Positions 1 to 6,593 of a DNA stretch of 9,325 nt are shown here, one piece after another; position 1 is the stretch's first letter, and every line of letters starts with the position of its first letter. The notes below the pieces were generated by a model that was not told the origin of the DNA, did no database searches, and worked only from the letters and a program-made list of their open reading frames with translations. The stretch covers positions 1-9,325 of the forward strand of contig DUVO01000203.1 in assembly GCA_012841005.1 (NCBI GenBank). Direction: 5' to 3'. This stretch comes from Bacillota bacterium (GTDB taxonomy: Bacteria > Bacillota > DTU030). The translations under genes and the position numbers were made by a program.

Positions 1-322
1 AGGTGGAATCGATGCTGGCCCCCAGGGCTTCAGCCAGGGCAACGGCGGCCGCCTGGGCCTCGGAACTGGTACTGGAGAGACCATATATAAGGGGGTGGCG
101 GGCTCCGGCCAGGATCTCCACCGCCGCCGCCAGGGCGGTGGGAAAACTGGCCTCCTTTCCTTCCACCAGGGGCACCACCTCTTCCCGGGCATGGAGGAAT
201 TTATTCCGGGAGAGGGCACACCCCCCCTTCACGGCGATTATACTATTGGCTTCGATCTCAACTTCTATATCATCGCAGAGGGAACCGCAAAAGGTGCAGA
301 CCACATTCTTTACTTTAATCAT
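1..322 (-). CDS. fwdB: Formylmethanofuran dehydrogenase subunit B, N-terminal part
   Basis: The gene runs off the window start; 107 residues are visible. FwdB/FmdB is the molybdopterin (Mo or W) catalytic subunit of formylmethanofuran dehydrogenase, which interconverts CO2 plus methanofuran and formylmethanofuran in the cytoplasm. Seen: a start MIKVKNVVCTFCGSLCDD with Cys9, Cys12, Cys16 and Cys35, the [4Fe-4S] layout at the N-terminus of this molybdopterin oxidoreductase family, then an Ala-rich stretch (PTALAAAVEILAGA) and the motif PLIYGLSST, typical of the substrate/cofactor domain. The ATG at 322 overlaps the end of fwdD by 8 bases, which implies translational coupling. As known for the family, the methylotroph homologue FhcB has lost its cluster and pterin sites, so the kept cysteines point to a redox-active enzyme. 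The active-site Cys/Sec (about residue 118 in the Methanothermobacter protein) lies just outside the window. Assignment to family is firm; to this subunit, good. Confidence 0.85.
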   Translation of the reverse strand, partial: MIKVKNVVCTFCGSLCDDIEVEIEANSIIAVKGGCALSRNKFLHAREEVVPLVEGKEASFPTALAAAVEILAGARHPLIYGLSSTSSEAQAAAVALAEALGASIDST

Positions 323-656
323 CTTGGTACCTCCCCACCACCACAGGGATCCCCTTGAAACCGGGCATACCGCTCCCACCGGTGCCGGCACCGATCAGGC
401 GGTTGGCCGCCAGGCCGTAGGGAATAAAGGCCACCTTTTCCGGTACCTCTCCCCGCCGACAGGAAAAGATCGCCTCGCCAAAGGAGGTTTTGACCTGCAC
501 CAGGTCCCCCTCCTTTACCCCCAACCGTTCCAGGACCGAGCTGTGCACCTCAATGGTACCCGTCTCCTCCCGGTAGAGGTCGGAATTCTTGCCCCGGCCC
601 AGGCCAATTCCTTGTTTTATGGTTCTGCCGGTGATCAAAACAACTTCAATCTTCAC
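315..656 (-). CDS. fwdD: Formylmethanofuran dehydrogenase subunit D (molybdopterin dinucleotide-binding)
   Basis: A 113-residue protein consisting of one molybdopterin-dinucleotide-binding beta-barrel domain, which in the archaeal Fwd/Fmd enzymes is a separate subunit D and completes the pterin site of subunit B. Seen: the N-terminal strand MKIEVVLITGRTIKQG, the turn motif VLERLGVKEGDLVQVKT (about residues 42-58) common to this domain, and FIPYGLAANRLIG (about 77-89), which matches the region that meets the cofactor. The length is normal for FwdD. The GTG start at 656 lies inside the last codons of the ATP-grasp gene (11-base overlap), with GGGAGG some 13 bases upstream; the end overlaps fwdB by 8 bases. 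The adjacency to fwdB supports the assignment. A stand-alone MopB C-terminal domain from another oxidoreductase is the only real alternative. Confidence 0.85.
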   Translation of the reverse strand: MKIEVVLITGRTIKQGIGLGRGKNSDLYREETGTIEVHSSVLERLGVKEGDLVQVKTSFGEAIFSCRRGEVPEKVAFIPYGLAANRLIGAGTGGSGMPGFKGIPVVVGRYQDD

Positions 657-1836
657 TTGCCAACTCGCCTCCCGCCTCGGGGTATACCTGCCCCAAGATC
701 CAGGCCTGTTTCTCCTTCAAGGCCAGCAGGGACTCCACCCGGGAATTGGCCCTGACCAAAAGGGTGCAGAGGGGGTTCCCCGCCAGGATTCTTTCCCCAG
801 GATGGGGTATGTCCCTGACCCCGGCGGCAAACCAGCCCCTGGTATCCCCTGCCCGCAAGTCCCAGGGGGCATAGAGAATGGCCTTGGCCCAGTATCTATC
901 CTGCCCTCCCCCTTCTTCCAGCAAGGTATGCTGCTCCGGCAGCCGACCCCGGCAGGCCAGGACATGGAGAGCGAAGAGATCCAGCCCGTAGGCCTCCCGC
1001 AAGAGCTCCATAGAAGCACAGTAACGGGGGTTGACCTCTAAAAAGAGGAGGTCATCCTTTGGCGTCACCAAAAAGTCGATTCCGTTGAGCCCCCGCAGGC
1101 CGCATTCCCTGGTTAAGAGTATTACCATCTCTTTGATTTTTTTCAAAAGAAAGGGGGGAATTCCGCCCTGCTTCCAGTGCTCCCGCCAGAGGGGGACGAT
1201 GTTCCCGCAGTAGGCAAACCCCCTGGCGCCGAATTCACCCCACCCTATTAACTGTTCACTCATCCCCAGGATTACGGCCTCCCGGCCATTGGCCAGAAAG
1301 GAAACCGAGGCGGGTATACCATCCTGAAACTCCTGAAGCAGGTAGCCGGCCGGAAGCCGGTTCCCCGCCCGGGCCCAGGTAATCCCGATCCCGCCCCCTG
1401 AATCCCGGGGTTTGAGGAGCCATTGGCCCGGGGGCAGGGGCCCTTCCCAGGTATAATGGGTCCGGGGACACCCGATCCCCCTGCCGGTAAGAAACCGGTG
1501 CAGCCCTTCCCAGCACCGGGCTGCACCCAGGGCTTCTCCCCCATTACCCAATAGTTCCTTGCCGGCAGCCACTTCTTCCACCAGGGCCGGGGTATCTTCA
1601 ACACCGGAAGTATAGGCGACGGCATCGTATTCGAAACTTCTGACAACCCGGAGCACCGCAGGGGCAGAAAAGTCCTCCATCCCGAAATCACGCAGGAGGG
1701 AATAGGCTTTTCCCCACTGGGCCAGGTCATAGTCGCCAAAATAATCGAGACACACCAACTGCCAGTCCCTGTGGCTGCTCAAGGCAATAGATTCGGCCAG
1801 TCCCCGGGTGCTGAACCCCAGCAGTAGTACCTTCAC
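646..1836 (-). CDS. ATP-grasp protein of an H4MPT-type C1 gene cluster
   Basis: A 396-residue ATP-grasp ligase-like protein. Seen: an N-terminal nucleotide-fold strand MKVLLLGFSTRGLAES (1-16); a lysine-bearing ATP-binding strand with a glycine loop, LLKPRDSGGGIGI (140-152); a second strand YLLQEFQDGIPASVSF (165-180); and the metal-binding end LNGIDFLV...LLFLEVNPRYCASME (250-276), where Asp254, Glu267 and Asn269 are the expected Mg/ATP ligands. ATP-grasp enzymes join a carboxylate to an amine or thiol through an acylphosphate. Proteins of this class recur in bacterial H4MPT clusters, where a role in cofactor synthesis (for example amino-acid addition to the pterin or methanofuran) is suspected but unproven to my knowledge. 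I chose GTG at 1836 because it begins the fold directly, has AAGGGGG nearby and lies 19 bases after mtdB; longer forms add a tail that overlaps mtdB. The substrate is unknown. Confidence 0.8.
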   Translation of the reverse strand: MKVLLLGFSTRGLAESIALSSHRDWQLVCLDYFGDYDLAQWGKAYSLLRDFGMEDFSAPAVLRVVRSFEYDAVAYTSGVEDTPALVEEVAAGKELLGNGGEALGAARCWEGLHRFLTGRGIGCPRTHYTWEGPLPPGQWLLKPRDSGGGIGITWARAGNRLPAGYLLQEFQDGIPASVSFLANGREAVILGMSEQLIGWGEFGARGFAYCGNIVPLWREHWKQGGIPPFLLKKIKEMVILLTRECGLRGLNGIDFLVTPKDDLLFLEVNPRYCASMELLREAYGLDLFALHVLACRGRLPEQHTLLEEGGGQDRYWAKAILYAPWDLRAGDTRGWFAAGVRDIPHPGERILAGNPLCTLLVRANSRVESLLALKEKQAWILGQVYPEAGGELASED

Positions 1837-1855
1837 CCTCTTTTCCCCCTTGGGG

Positions 1856-2716
1856 CTAAAGCTCTTTGCCCAAAGCATAGACCTCCCGGGCATCCAAAAC
1901 CAGGTCATTGGCGGTAAACAGGCGGGCCAGGGCAGCCTTGTGCAGTTTCATTTTCAAGCCGCCAATCCCCAGGGCACCAAAACAGAGCTTGCCCTTTCTC
2001 TCCTTGCCGTCATCATTGGGTTTTATCCCGGGGATCCCCCCGGGGGGGACGGCATTGATATCGGCCACCACCTGCAGTTGGGGGAGCTCCGCCCAAACCC
2101 CTTCCTCCAGGAGCACCGCCCCCGGTGGTCCCGCTGCCAGTACCAATTCCACTCCGGCCAATTGTTCCTGCACAGCCGCCTGGTCCCGGGGATCCAATTC
2201 ATATGGTGTAACCTCGACGCCGTAGAGTTCCCGGAGGAGCCGGCAGGTGTTCTGACCCCGCTCCTTGTTCCGGGAGGTGATGCCCACCCGGGCCCCTTCC
2301 AGGGCCAGCAGCCCCGCCGCCCGCATCCCCACCGGCCCCGTCCCGGCCAGGACCATGGCCCTTTTTCCCCGGACCGGAAAGGCTCGATTCATCTTCAGCA
2401 CCGCTGCGGCGGCAGTGGTGTTGCACCCGTTGGCATCCATCAGTACCGAGACCCGCACCGGCCCAAAAAAGGTCTCCTGTATTTTTTCCACTACCGCCTG
2501 GGCAGCCTCCACCCGGGAGCCGCCCACAAAGATGGCGGTATTTTTCAGCTTGTCTCCTCCCCGGGTAAACATGGCGCCGTAAACCAGATCCTGGACATTC
2601 TCAGGGGTAACGCCCCCGTAGGGGAGGATATGATCAACGCCGGCATCAAAGGCAACGACCCCATCAAAGACGCTGGCCATAGGGTCTGTGTCCAATTGCA
2701 AGAGGAGTTTTTTCAT
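1856..2716 (-). CDS. mtdB: NAD(P)-dependent methylene-H4MPT dehydrogenase
   Basis: A 286-residue cytoplasmic enzyme that interconverts methylene- and methenyl-tetrahydromethanopterin with NAD(P). Seen: the N-terminal domain MKKLLLQLDTDPMASVFDGVVAFDAGVDHILPYGGV (1-36), whose DTD-x-ASVFD-x-VVA-x-DAGVDH pattern is typical of MtdA/MtdB; TRGG and FVGGS (51-66) at the pterin side; a Rossmann loop LAGTGPVG (123-130) and SRN (148-150) after the second strand, a common place for cofactor phosphate contact. The length matches the family. It lacks anything like the F420-dependent archaeal Mtd. The start at 2716 has GGGAGG seven bases upstream. It is the first gene after the terminator at 2806-2763 and heads the unit mtdB, ATP-grasp, fwdD, fwdB. 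MtdA, the NADP-only paralogue, is the alternative; the H4MPT neighbours favour MtdB. Confidence 0.92.
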   Translation of the reverse strand: MKKLLLQLDTDPMASVFDGVVAFDAGVDHILPYGGVTPENVQDLVYGAMFTRGGDKLKNTAIFVGGSRVEAAQAVVEKIQETFFGPVRVSVLMDANGCNTTAAAAVLKMNRAFPVRGKRAMVLAGTGPVGMRAAGLLALEGARVGITSRNKERGQNTCRLLRELYGVEVTPYELDPRDQAAVQEQLAGVELVLAAGPPGAVLLEEGVWAELPQLQVVADINAVPPGGIPGIKPNDDGKERKGKLCFGALGIGGLKMKLHKAALARLFTANDLVLDAREVYALGKEL

Positions 2717-2762
2717 GCCTTAACCTCCCTTCCCATGTTGTCGGCACAGGCCATCAGCCCGG

Positions 2763-2806
2763 AAAAGAAAAAACCGGGCCCCGCAGTCCGGGACCGGGAG
2801 CCCGGT
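2763..2806 (-). terminator. Rho-independent terminator between DUF2193 gene and mtdB
   Basis: On the minus strand an arm ACCGGGC (2806-2800) pairs with GCCCGGT (2779-2773), and the stem extends inward through CCCG/CGGG past one bulged T, about 11 pairs in all. It is followed directly by TTTTTTCTTTT (2773-2763). This is a strong intrinsic terminator 36 bases after the DUF2193 stop codon. I see no promoter in the 46 bases between it and mtdB, so mtdB probably depends on readthrough. Confidence 0.85.
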
Positions 2807-2841
2807 ACTCCCTCAGACCCTAATCAGCCTTAGACTGGGGT

Positions 2842-4323
2842 TTAAACGGTGTCATGCCAGCTGCAGGCACCATGACGTTTCACAAAGGTGCAGACGGCAC
2901 AGTCCTTGCAGACCCGGGCCGGTGAACCGGGTACCTCGGGATTGAGGGCAATGAGGTTGGTCATCAGGGTGGCCGTTACCGGCTCACTGGTCATGAGGCA
3001 GGGGAAGTCTGCCAGGCGCATCAAGGCGGAGAAGCGCACCGTAATGGCACAGGCCGGATAGGTGTAGCGCTGTGGATTGGCCAGGACTTCATTGTTATCG
3101 ATGGGGCTGAGGTCAACTTCTACGCCCCTGACCTTGCCGCCATTACCAATGGGCTTGACTTCCAGGATCTTGGCCCCCCGGTGGAGCATATCCATGAAGT
3201 CTACATTGTGGAGCTCGGCGGCCCCGCCCCGGGCCGGGTACAGCTGGACATAGTTGGTGAACCGCTTGGTCAACAGATCAACTACCATGGGAACGGTAAA
3301 GCCGTCCTTTTCCAGGATATAGGCGGCACCGGCAGCGGTGGAACCTGTGGCGACACTCAGGACATCGTAGGGGCTCTCATAACCTTTCTCCAGACCCCGG
3401 AAGAGGGTATTTTCCAGAACACCCGTCTCCGCTTCCAGGATGGCCATGACCACGTCATCTTTGGTCATGTTGAACATGGACTGGGCGATATGGTGGGCAA
3501 CATCACCGACACAGTAGGCAGGGACCGTCACTATGTTACCATAGTGGACACCGGCCTCCACCGCCTTGAGGACGACATCCTTCATCCGGTCCTTGTACTT
3601 GAGCATGTATTCTTTGACATCAAAGGACTCATGACCCCCGTCGGTCATCAGTTTGGTCTGGGCGGCAATGGGCTCTGCGTAGACCATCTGCAGCATTTCA
3701 ATCTCATCCTTCACCGCCTCGGCTGCCGTCTTGCCGGCTTCCAGGGATGCGGTAAAGGCACCGCCAATTCCGTAGGAGGTATTCATCCCCCAGGATTTGC
3801 TGGAAAGGATGGCCTTCTTGTGAGCCCCGGGGATATCGATTTTCTTGAGGATCTCATTGACAACGGCAGGGACGGAACCCGGGCAGAAGGCAAAGTCAAC
3901 AACACAGGTGGGACCATAGAAACCGCCGTAACGCCGGATGGCCTCCCTGCCAATTAGGGCTTCATTATCGGCAATGGCTGCAACGAAGGTGTCCATGGAT
4001 TTTTTGAAAGCAGGGTCAGCTTCATAGAGGATTTCCAGGATGGCAGGTGTCTGGTAGTGTTCAACAAAGGGGTCATCCTCCGGCCGGACATAATCGGTAA
4101 GACCCTTGAGGATTTCGTAATGGGCATTGACCGACTGCACGTGCAGGTCAATAACTGCCGGACACTGATCCTCACCCACAGTCATGCCGTTCACGGCATC
4201 CACATAGGGCTGGGCGTCGCTGAGGCTGAATTTCTGCCCCCGCTTTTCCTTAATAACCTCGATATCGGCCTTTTGGGCTGCCAGGGCTTCCTTTATCATC
4301 TTTTCATAAAGTGCCTTAGACAT
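2842..4323 (-). CDS. DUF2193 family protein, first gene of sigma-54 operon
   Basis: A 493-residue protein that I recognise as DUF2193, a family described mainly from methanogenic archaea and without a known function. Seen: no signal peptide or membrane segment; conserved-looking blocks YVRPEDDPFVEHYQTP (78-93), REAIRRYGGFYGPTC (126-140), SSKSWGMNTSYGIG (174-187), VHYGNIVTVPAYCVGDVAHHIAQS (259-282), ARGGAAELHNVDFMDM (364-379) and YPACAITVRFSALMRLADFPC (422-442). The C-terminus ends in a four-cysteine set, Cys472, Cys475, Cys478 and Cys487, spaced C-x2-C-x2-C-x8-C, with His484 and His490 nearby, which suggests a metal or Fe-S site. The ATG at 4323 has AAAGGGGG about eight bases upstream. It lies downstream of a sigma-54 promoter and before a terminator, so it is probably the most strongly expressed gene here. 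Its place beside mtdB and fwd suggests a C1-carrier role, perhaps a transferase or carrier-linked enzyme; this is inference. Family call fairly sure, function open. Confidence 0.75.
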   Translation of the reverse strand: MSKALYEKMIKEALAAQKADIEVIKEKRGQKFSLSDAQPYVDAVNGMTVGEDQCPAVIDLHVQSVNAHYEILKGLTDYVRPEDDPFVEHYQTPAILEILYEADPAFKKSMDTFVAAIADNEALIGREAIRRYGGFYGPTCVVDFAFCPGSVPAVVNEILKKIDIPGAHKKAILSSKSWGMNTSYGIGGAFTASLEAGKTAAEAVKDEIEMLQMVYAEPIAAQTKLMTDGGHESFDVKEYMLKYKDRMKDVVLKAVEAGVHYGNIVTVPAYCVGDVAHHIAQSMFNMTKDDVVMAILEAETGVLENTLFRGLEKGYESPYDVLSVATGSTAAGAAYILEKDGFTVPMVVDLLTKRFTNYVQLYPARGGAAELHNVDFMDMLHRGAKILEVKPIGNGGKVRGVEVDLSPIDNNEVLANPQRYTYPACAITVRFSALMRLADFPCLMTSEPVTATLMTNLIALNPEVPGSPARVCKDCAVCTFVKRHGACSWHDTV

Positions 4324-4426
4324 CGCATTTCCCCCTTTCGTTTTTTCCCGCCAACCACCTACTCTATAATTCTTCCAAAGGCATCCCCCCTATTGACCAG
4401 ATATCCCGTCTATCCCTATTACCTAT

Positions 4427-4442
4427 TGCAATGTCTATGCCA
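4427..4442 (-). promoter_or_regulatory. Sigma-54 (-24/-12) promoter for the DUF2193 operon
   Basis: The minus strand reads TGGCATAGACATTGCA. Against the consensus TGGCACG-N4-TTGCA it differs at two positions, and the invariant GG and GC are separated by exactly ten bases. Transcription should start near 4416, giving a leader of about 93 bases before the DUF2193 ATG. The activator gene immediately upstream carries the GAFTGA loop needed to act on this polymerase. Confidence 0.8.
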
Positions 4443-4504
4443 TTTCAGGAAAAATATGACTGCCCGCATAAAATCAGGAATTCTAACCACTAAATTCCCC
4501 GCCG

Positions 4505-4534
4505 GTGTTCCGCCATTGTACTACTTTGGAACAC
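4505..4534. promoter_or_regulatory. Candidate activator-binding inverted repeat (proximal)
   Basis: A perfect 7-bp inverted repeat, GTGTTCC (4505-4511) and GGAACAC (4528-4534), with 16 bases between. Its centre lies about 100 bp upstream of the predicted sigma-54 start site, where enhancer-type activators usually bind. Half-sites (TGTTCC) resemble those of the distal palindrome (TGTCCG). Confidence 0.5.
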
Positions 4535-4556
4535 AGCCGCGGATTCTATTCTACTA

Positions 4557-4571
4557 CTGTCCGTCGGACAG
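4557..4571. promoter_or_regulatory. Candidate activator-binding palindrome (distal)
   Basis: A perfect palindrome CTGTCCG-T-CGGACAG, 7-bp arms around one base, about 148 bp upstream of the predicted sigma-54 start site. The one-base loop rules it out as an RNA hairpin terminator, so a dimeric protein site is the simpler reading; the Fis-type helix-turn-helix of the neighbouring activator is the obvious candidate. Confidence 0.55.
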
Positions 4572-4582
4572 GAATGTTCAAG

Positions 4583-4606
4583 ACTCTTCTGAATACTCTT
4601 CTGAAT
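4583..4606. repeat. Two exact tandem copies of a 12-bp unit
   Basis: ACTCTTCTGAAT occurs twice back to back (4583-4594 and 4595-4606), just upstream of the distal palindrome and 24 bp past the activator's stop codon. It may be a further protein site or a simple slippage duplication. Confidence 0.8.
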
Positions 4607-4630
4607 TGTTTCATTTTGGTTTATGTGCCA

Positions 4631-6586
4631 TTATGGCGCACTTCGCCGCAGCTCTTCCAGGTCAATCCGGTAGAGGCGGATCTTCCGGTACAGGGTAGTG
4701 CGGCCCACTCCCAACCACCGGGCTGCCCGGGATATATTGCCCCTGCAGGAACGAAGGGCCTCCACTACTGCTGCCTGCTCAATATCGGCCAGGCTGTTAG
4801 TTTTGGCAGGGAGGGAAACTTCTCCACCCGCGGCGGATGCAGCCACAAAACCCGCCGGGAGGTGTTCCGGCAGGAGGATGTCATCCTCCAGCAAATGAAC
4901 GGCCTGTTCAATAACATTTTGCAATTCCCGCACGTTTCCCGGCCAGGGATACCGGAGGAGGAGCCGTTCCACCGCCGGTACCATGACGATCTCCCGGCGT
5001 CCCAGCTGCCCGGCAAACCGCCGGAGAAAATGACGGGCCAGCAGCAGCACATCTTCCCCCCTCTCCCGCAGGGGCGGAATGGCCAGATTAATTACATTGA
5101 GGCGGTAATACAGATCAAGGCGAAAATGCCCCTCCTCTACCAACCGGGCAATATCCTTGTTAGTGGCGGCTATGATCCTGATTTGTACAGGTATGGCGGT
5201 GTGACCGCCGATGCGGATAACCTGTCTTTCCTGCAGGACACGGAGGAGGCTCACCTGGGTCTCCAGGGGGATGTCCCCGATCTCATCCAAAAACAGGGTC
5301 CCCCCATTGGCCAGTTCAAATTTGCCTGGACGCCCGCCCCTTTTGGCCCCGGTAAAGGCACCTTCCTCATAGCCAAAGAGTTCACTCTCCACCAGATCCC
5401 TGGGGAGGGCGGCGCAGTTCATGGCCACAAAGGGTCCATTACGGCGCGGGCTGGCATTGTGGATGGCCTGGGCAAACATTTCCTTGCCCGTGCCGCTCTC
5501 CCCCACCAGGAAAACGGTAGAATCGGTGCGGGCAACGCGGCGGGCCATGGTTATAATCTCGGTGAAGCCCGGGTCCTGACCGATTAAATCGGCAAAGGTA
5601 AAGCGGGCCTGGGCCCCTACCATCCTGTTCACCAACCGCTGCACCGATTTCATTTCCCGGCAGGTGAGGACAACACCAAAGGTTTTTCCTTGCTGGGAGC
5701 AGATGGGTCTGCTGGTGACGGTAATGCGGACCCGCCGCCCATTGATATCCACCGCCAGTTCCCGGTCATTGAATCCTTCCCGGCCGGTCTTGATTACCCG
5801 GAGGAGGGAAAAGGAGTCCCGGAAAACCTCCTCCACCGGTTTGCCGATACAATCCGGGGGCGAAAGGCCGAAGATGTTCCCCGCCACCGTATTCATCTGG
5901 CTGATCAAACCATTGTTATCGATGGCGATGAGGCCATCGGAAATGGACTGGACTACAGAATAAAGCTGGTCAGAAGCCCTTTCCAGGCCCAATTGGTTTT
6001 CCACCGCTGCCGCCGCAGCCACAACCATACCCAGGGTATGGGGATGGGCGGCGGGCAGGGGTGTGGCCACTCCCAAAACGGCAAGGAAATCCCCTTCAGG
6101 GCTGAAGATGGGAGCCGCACTGCAGGCGAGGGAATGGTGGACCTGCAGATAGTGCTCTGCACCCATCACCTGGAAACTTTCCTGTTCCCTCATCACCAAA
6201 CCGATGGCATTGGTCCCCTGGGATTTTTCACCCCAATGGGTTCCCACCCGGAAAAGGGGAGCCTGGGCAAACAAAGCATTGGGATCTCCCTCGGCCATTA
6301 CAATATAACCCCCGGCATCGGCCAGAAACACCAGGGAATTGGGAACTACATAGCGGCTGATTTTCTCCATGAAGGGTTGTCCAATTCTGGTAATGGGCTG
6401 AGCCCGGTGGCAGTGCTCCTGCAGCTCCTGCCCCTGGAGCCGTTTTAAAACCGGCCTTTGGTGGGGGCTAAGGCCGCGGCTGCGGCAGCGGCGCCAGGAG
6501 GCGGCAATGGGGGGCCTTACTTTCGCCGGGACCTCTTCCCCGGCAATATACTGCTCCCAGGCCCGTCTCACGACATCCCTTTTCAT
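4631..6586 (-). CDS. AcoR-type sigma-54-dependent activator (GAF-PAS-AAA+-Fis)
   Basis: A 651-residue enhancer-binding protein. Seen in order: an N-terminal region with [15 protein letters not shown] (27-41), typical of the AcoR group; a GAF sensor (about 70-200) ending [25 protein letters not shown] (150-174); a PAS domain (about 205-310) beginning [19 protein letters not shown]; the AAA+ ATPase (about 330-565) with Walker A GESGTGKE (362-369), the sigma-54 contact loop GAFTGA (409-414), Walker B LFLDEIGD (431-438), sensor ATN (474-476) and arginine-finger segment RLDLYYRLN; and a Fis-type helix-turn-helix [20 protein letters not shown] (617-636). All functional residues are present. There is no receiver domain, so control is by a ligand rather than phosphorylation. 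The start ATG at 6586 lies seven bases after the RFAP synthase stop, with AAGGGGG close upstream. It should act at the promoter at 4442-4427. The ligand is unknown; a C1 compound such as methanol, formaldehyde or a methylated amine is a guess from context. Confidence 0.93.
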   Translation of the reverse strand: MKRDVVRRAWEQYIAGEEVPAKVRPPIAASWRRCRSRGLSPHQRPVLKRLQGQELQEHCHRAQPITRIGQPFMEKISRYVVPNSLVFLADAGGYIVMAEGDPNALFAQAPLFRVGTHWGEKSQGTNAIGLVMREQESFQVMGAEHYLQVHHSLACSAAPIFSPEGDFLAVLGVATPLPAAHPHTLGMVVAAAAAVENQLGLERASDQLYSVVQSISDGLIAIDNNGLISQMNTVAGNIFGLSPPDCIGKPVEEVFRDSFSLLRVIKTGREGFNDRELAVDINGRRVRITVTSRPICSQQGKTFGVVLTCREMKSVQRLVNRMVGAQARFTFADLIGQDPGFTEIITMARRVARTDSTVFLVGESGTGKEMFAQAIHNASPRRNGPFVAMNCAALPRDLVESELFGYEEGAFTGAKRGGRPGKFELANGGTLFLDEIGDIPLETQVSLLRVLQERQVIRIGGHTAIPVQIRIIAATNKDIARLVEEGHFRLDLYYRLNVINLAIPPLRERGEDVLLLARHFLRRFAGQLGRREIVMVPAVERLLLRYPWPGNVRELQNVIEQAVHLLEDDILLPEHLPAGFVAASAAGGEVSLPAKTNSLADIEQAAVVEALRSCRGNISRAARWLGVGRTTLYRKIRLYRIDLEELRRSAP

Positions 6587-6593
6587 CGCCCCC

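Noticed and set aside
3..755. Plus-strand open frame of 250 codons at the window start
   Set aside because: It is antisense to fwdB, fwdD and the ATP-grasp end, low in complexity and without a domain.
1836..1908. Longer ATP-grasp start at 1908
   Set aside because: It would overlap mtdB by over 50 bases and add a non-conserved tail; GTG at 1836 opens the fold directly and has a nearby ribosome site.
3181..3957. Plus-strand open frame of 258 codons
   Set aside because: It is antisense to the conserved core of the DUF2193 gene, which has a good ribosome site and promoter.
4625..4641. Palindrome-like stretch at the activator stop codon as a terminator
   Set aside because: The arms are imperfect, the central CCAT/ATGG leaves almost no loop, and no T-tract follows.
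4505..5587. Long plus-strand open frame of 360 codons
   Set aside because: It lies antisense to the AAA+ and HTH parts of the activator, whose motifs are unmistakable; its translation has no recognisable domain and reflects GC-rich codon structure.
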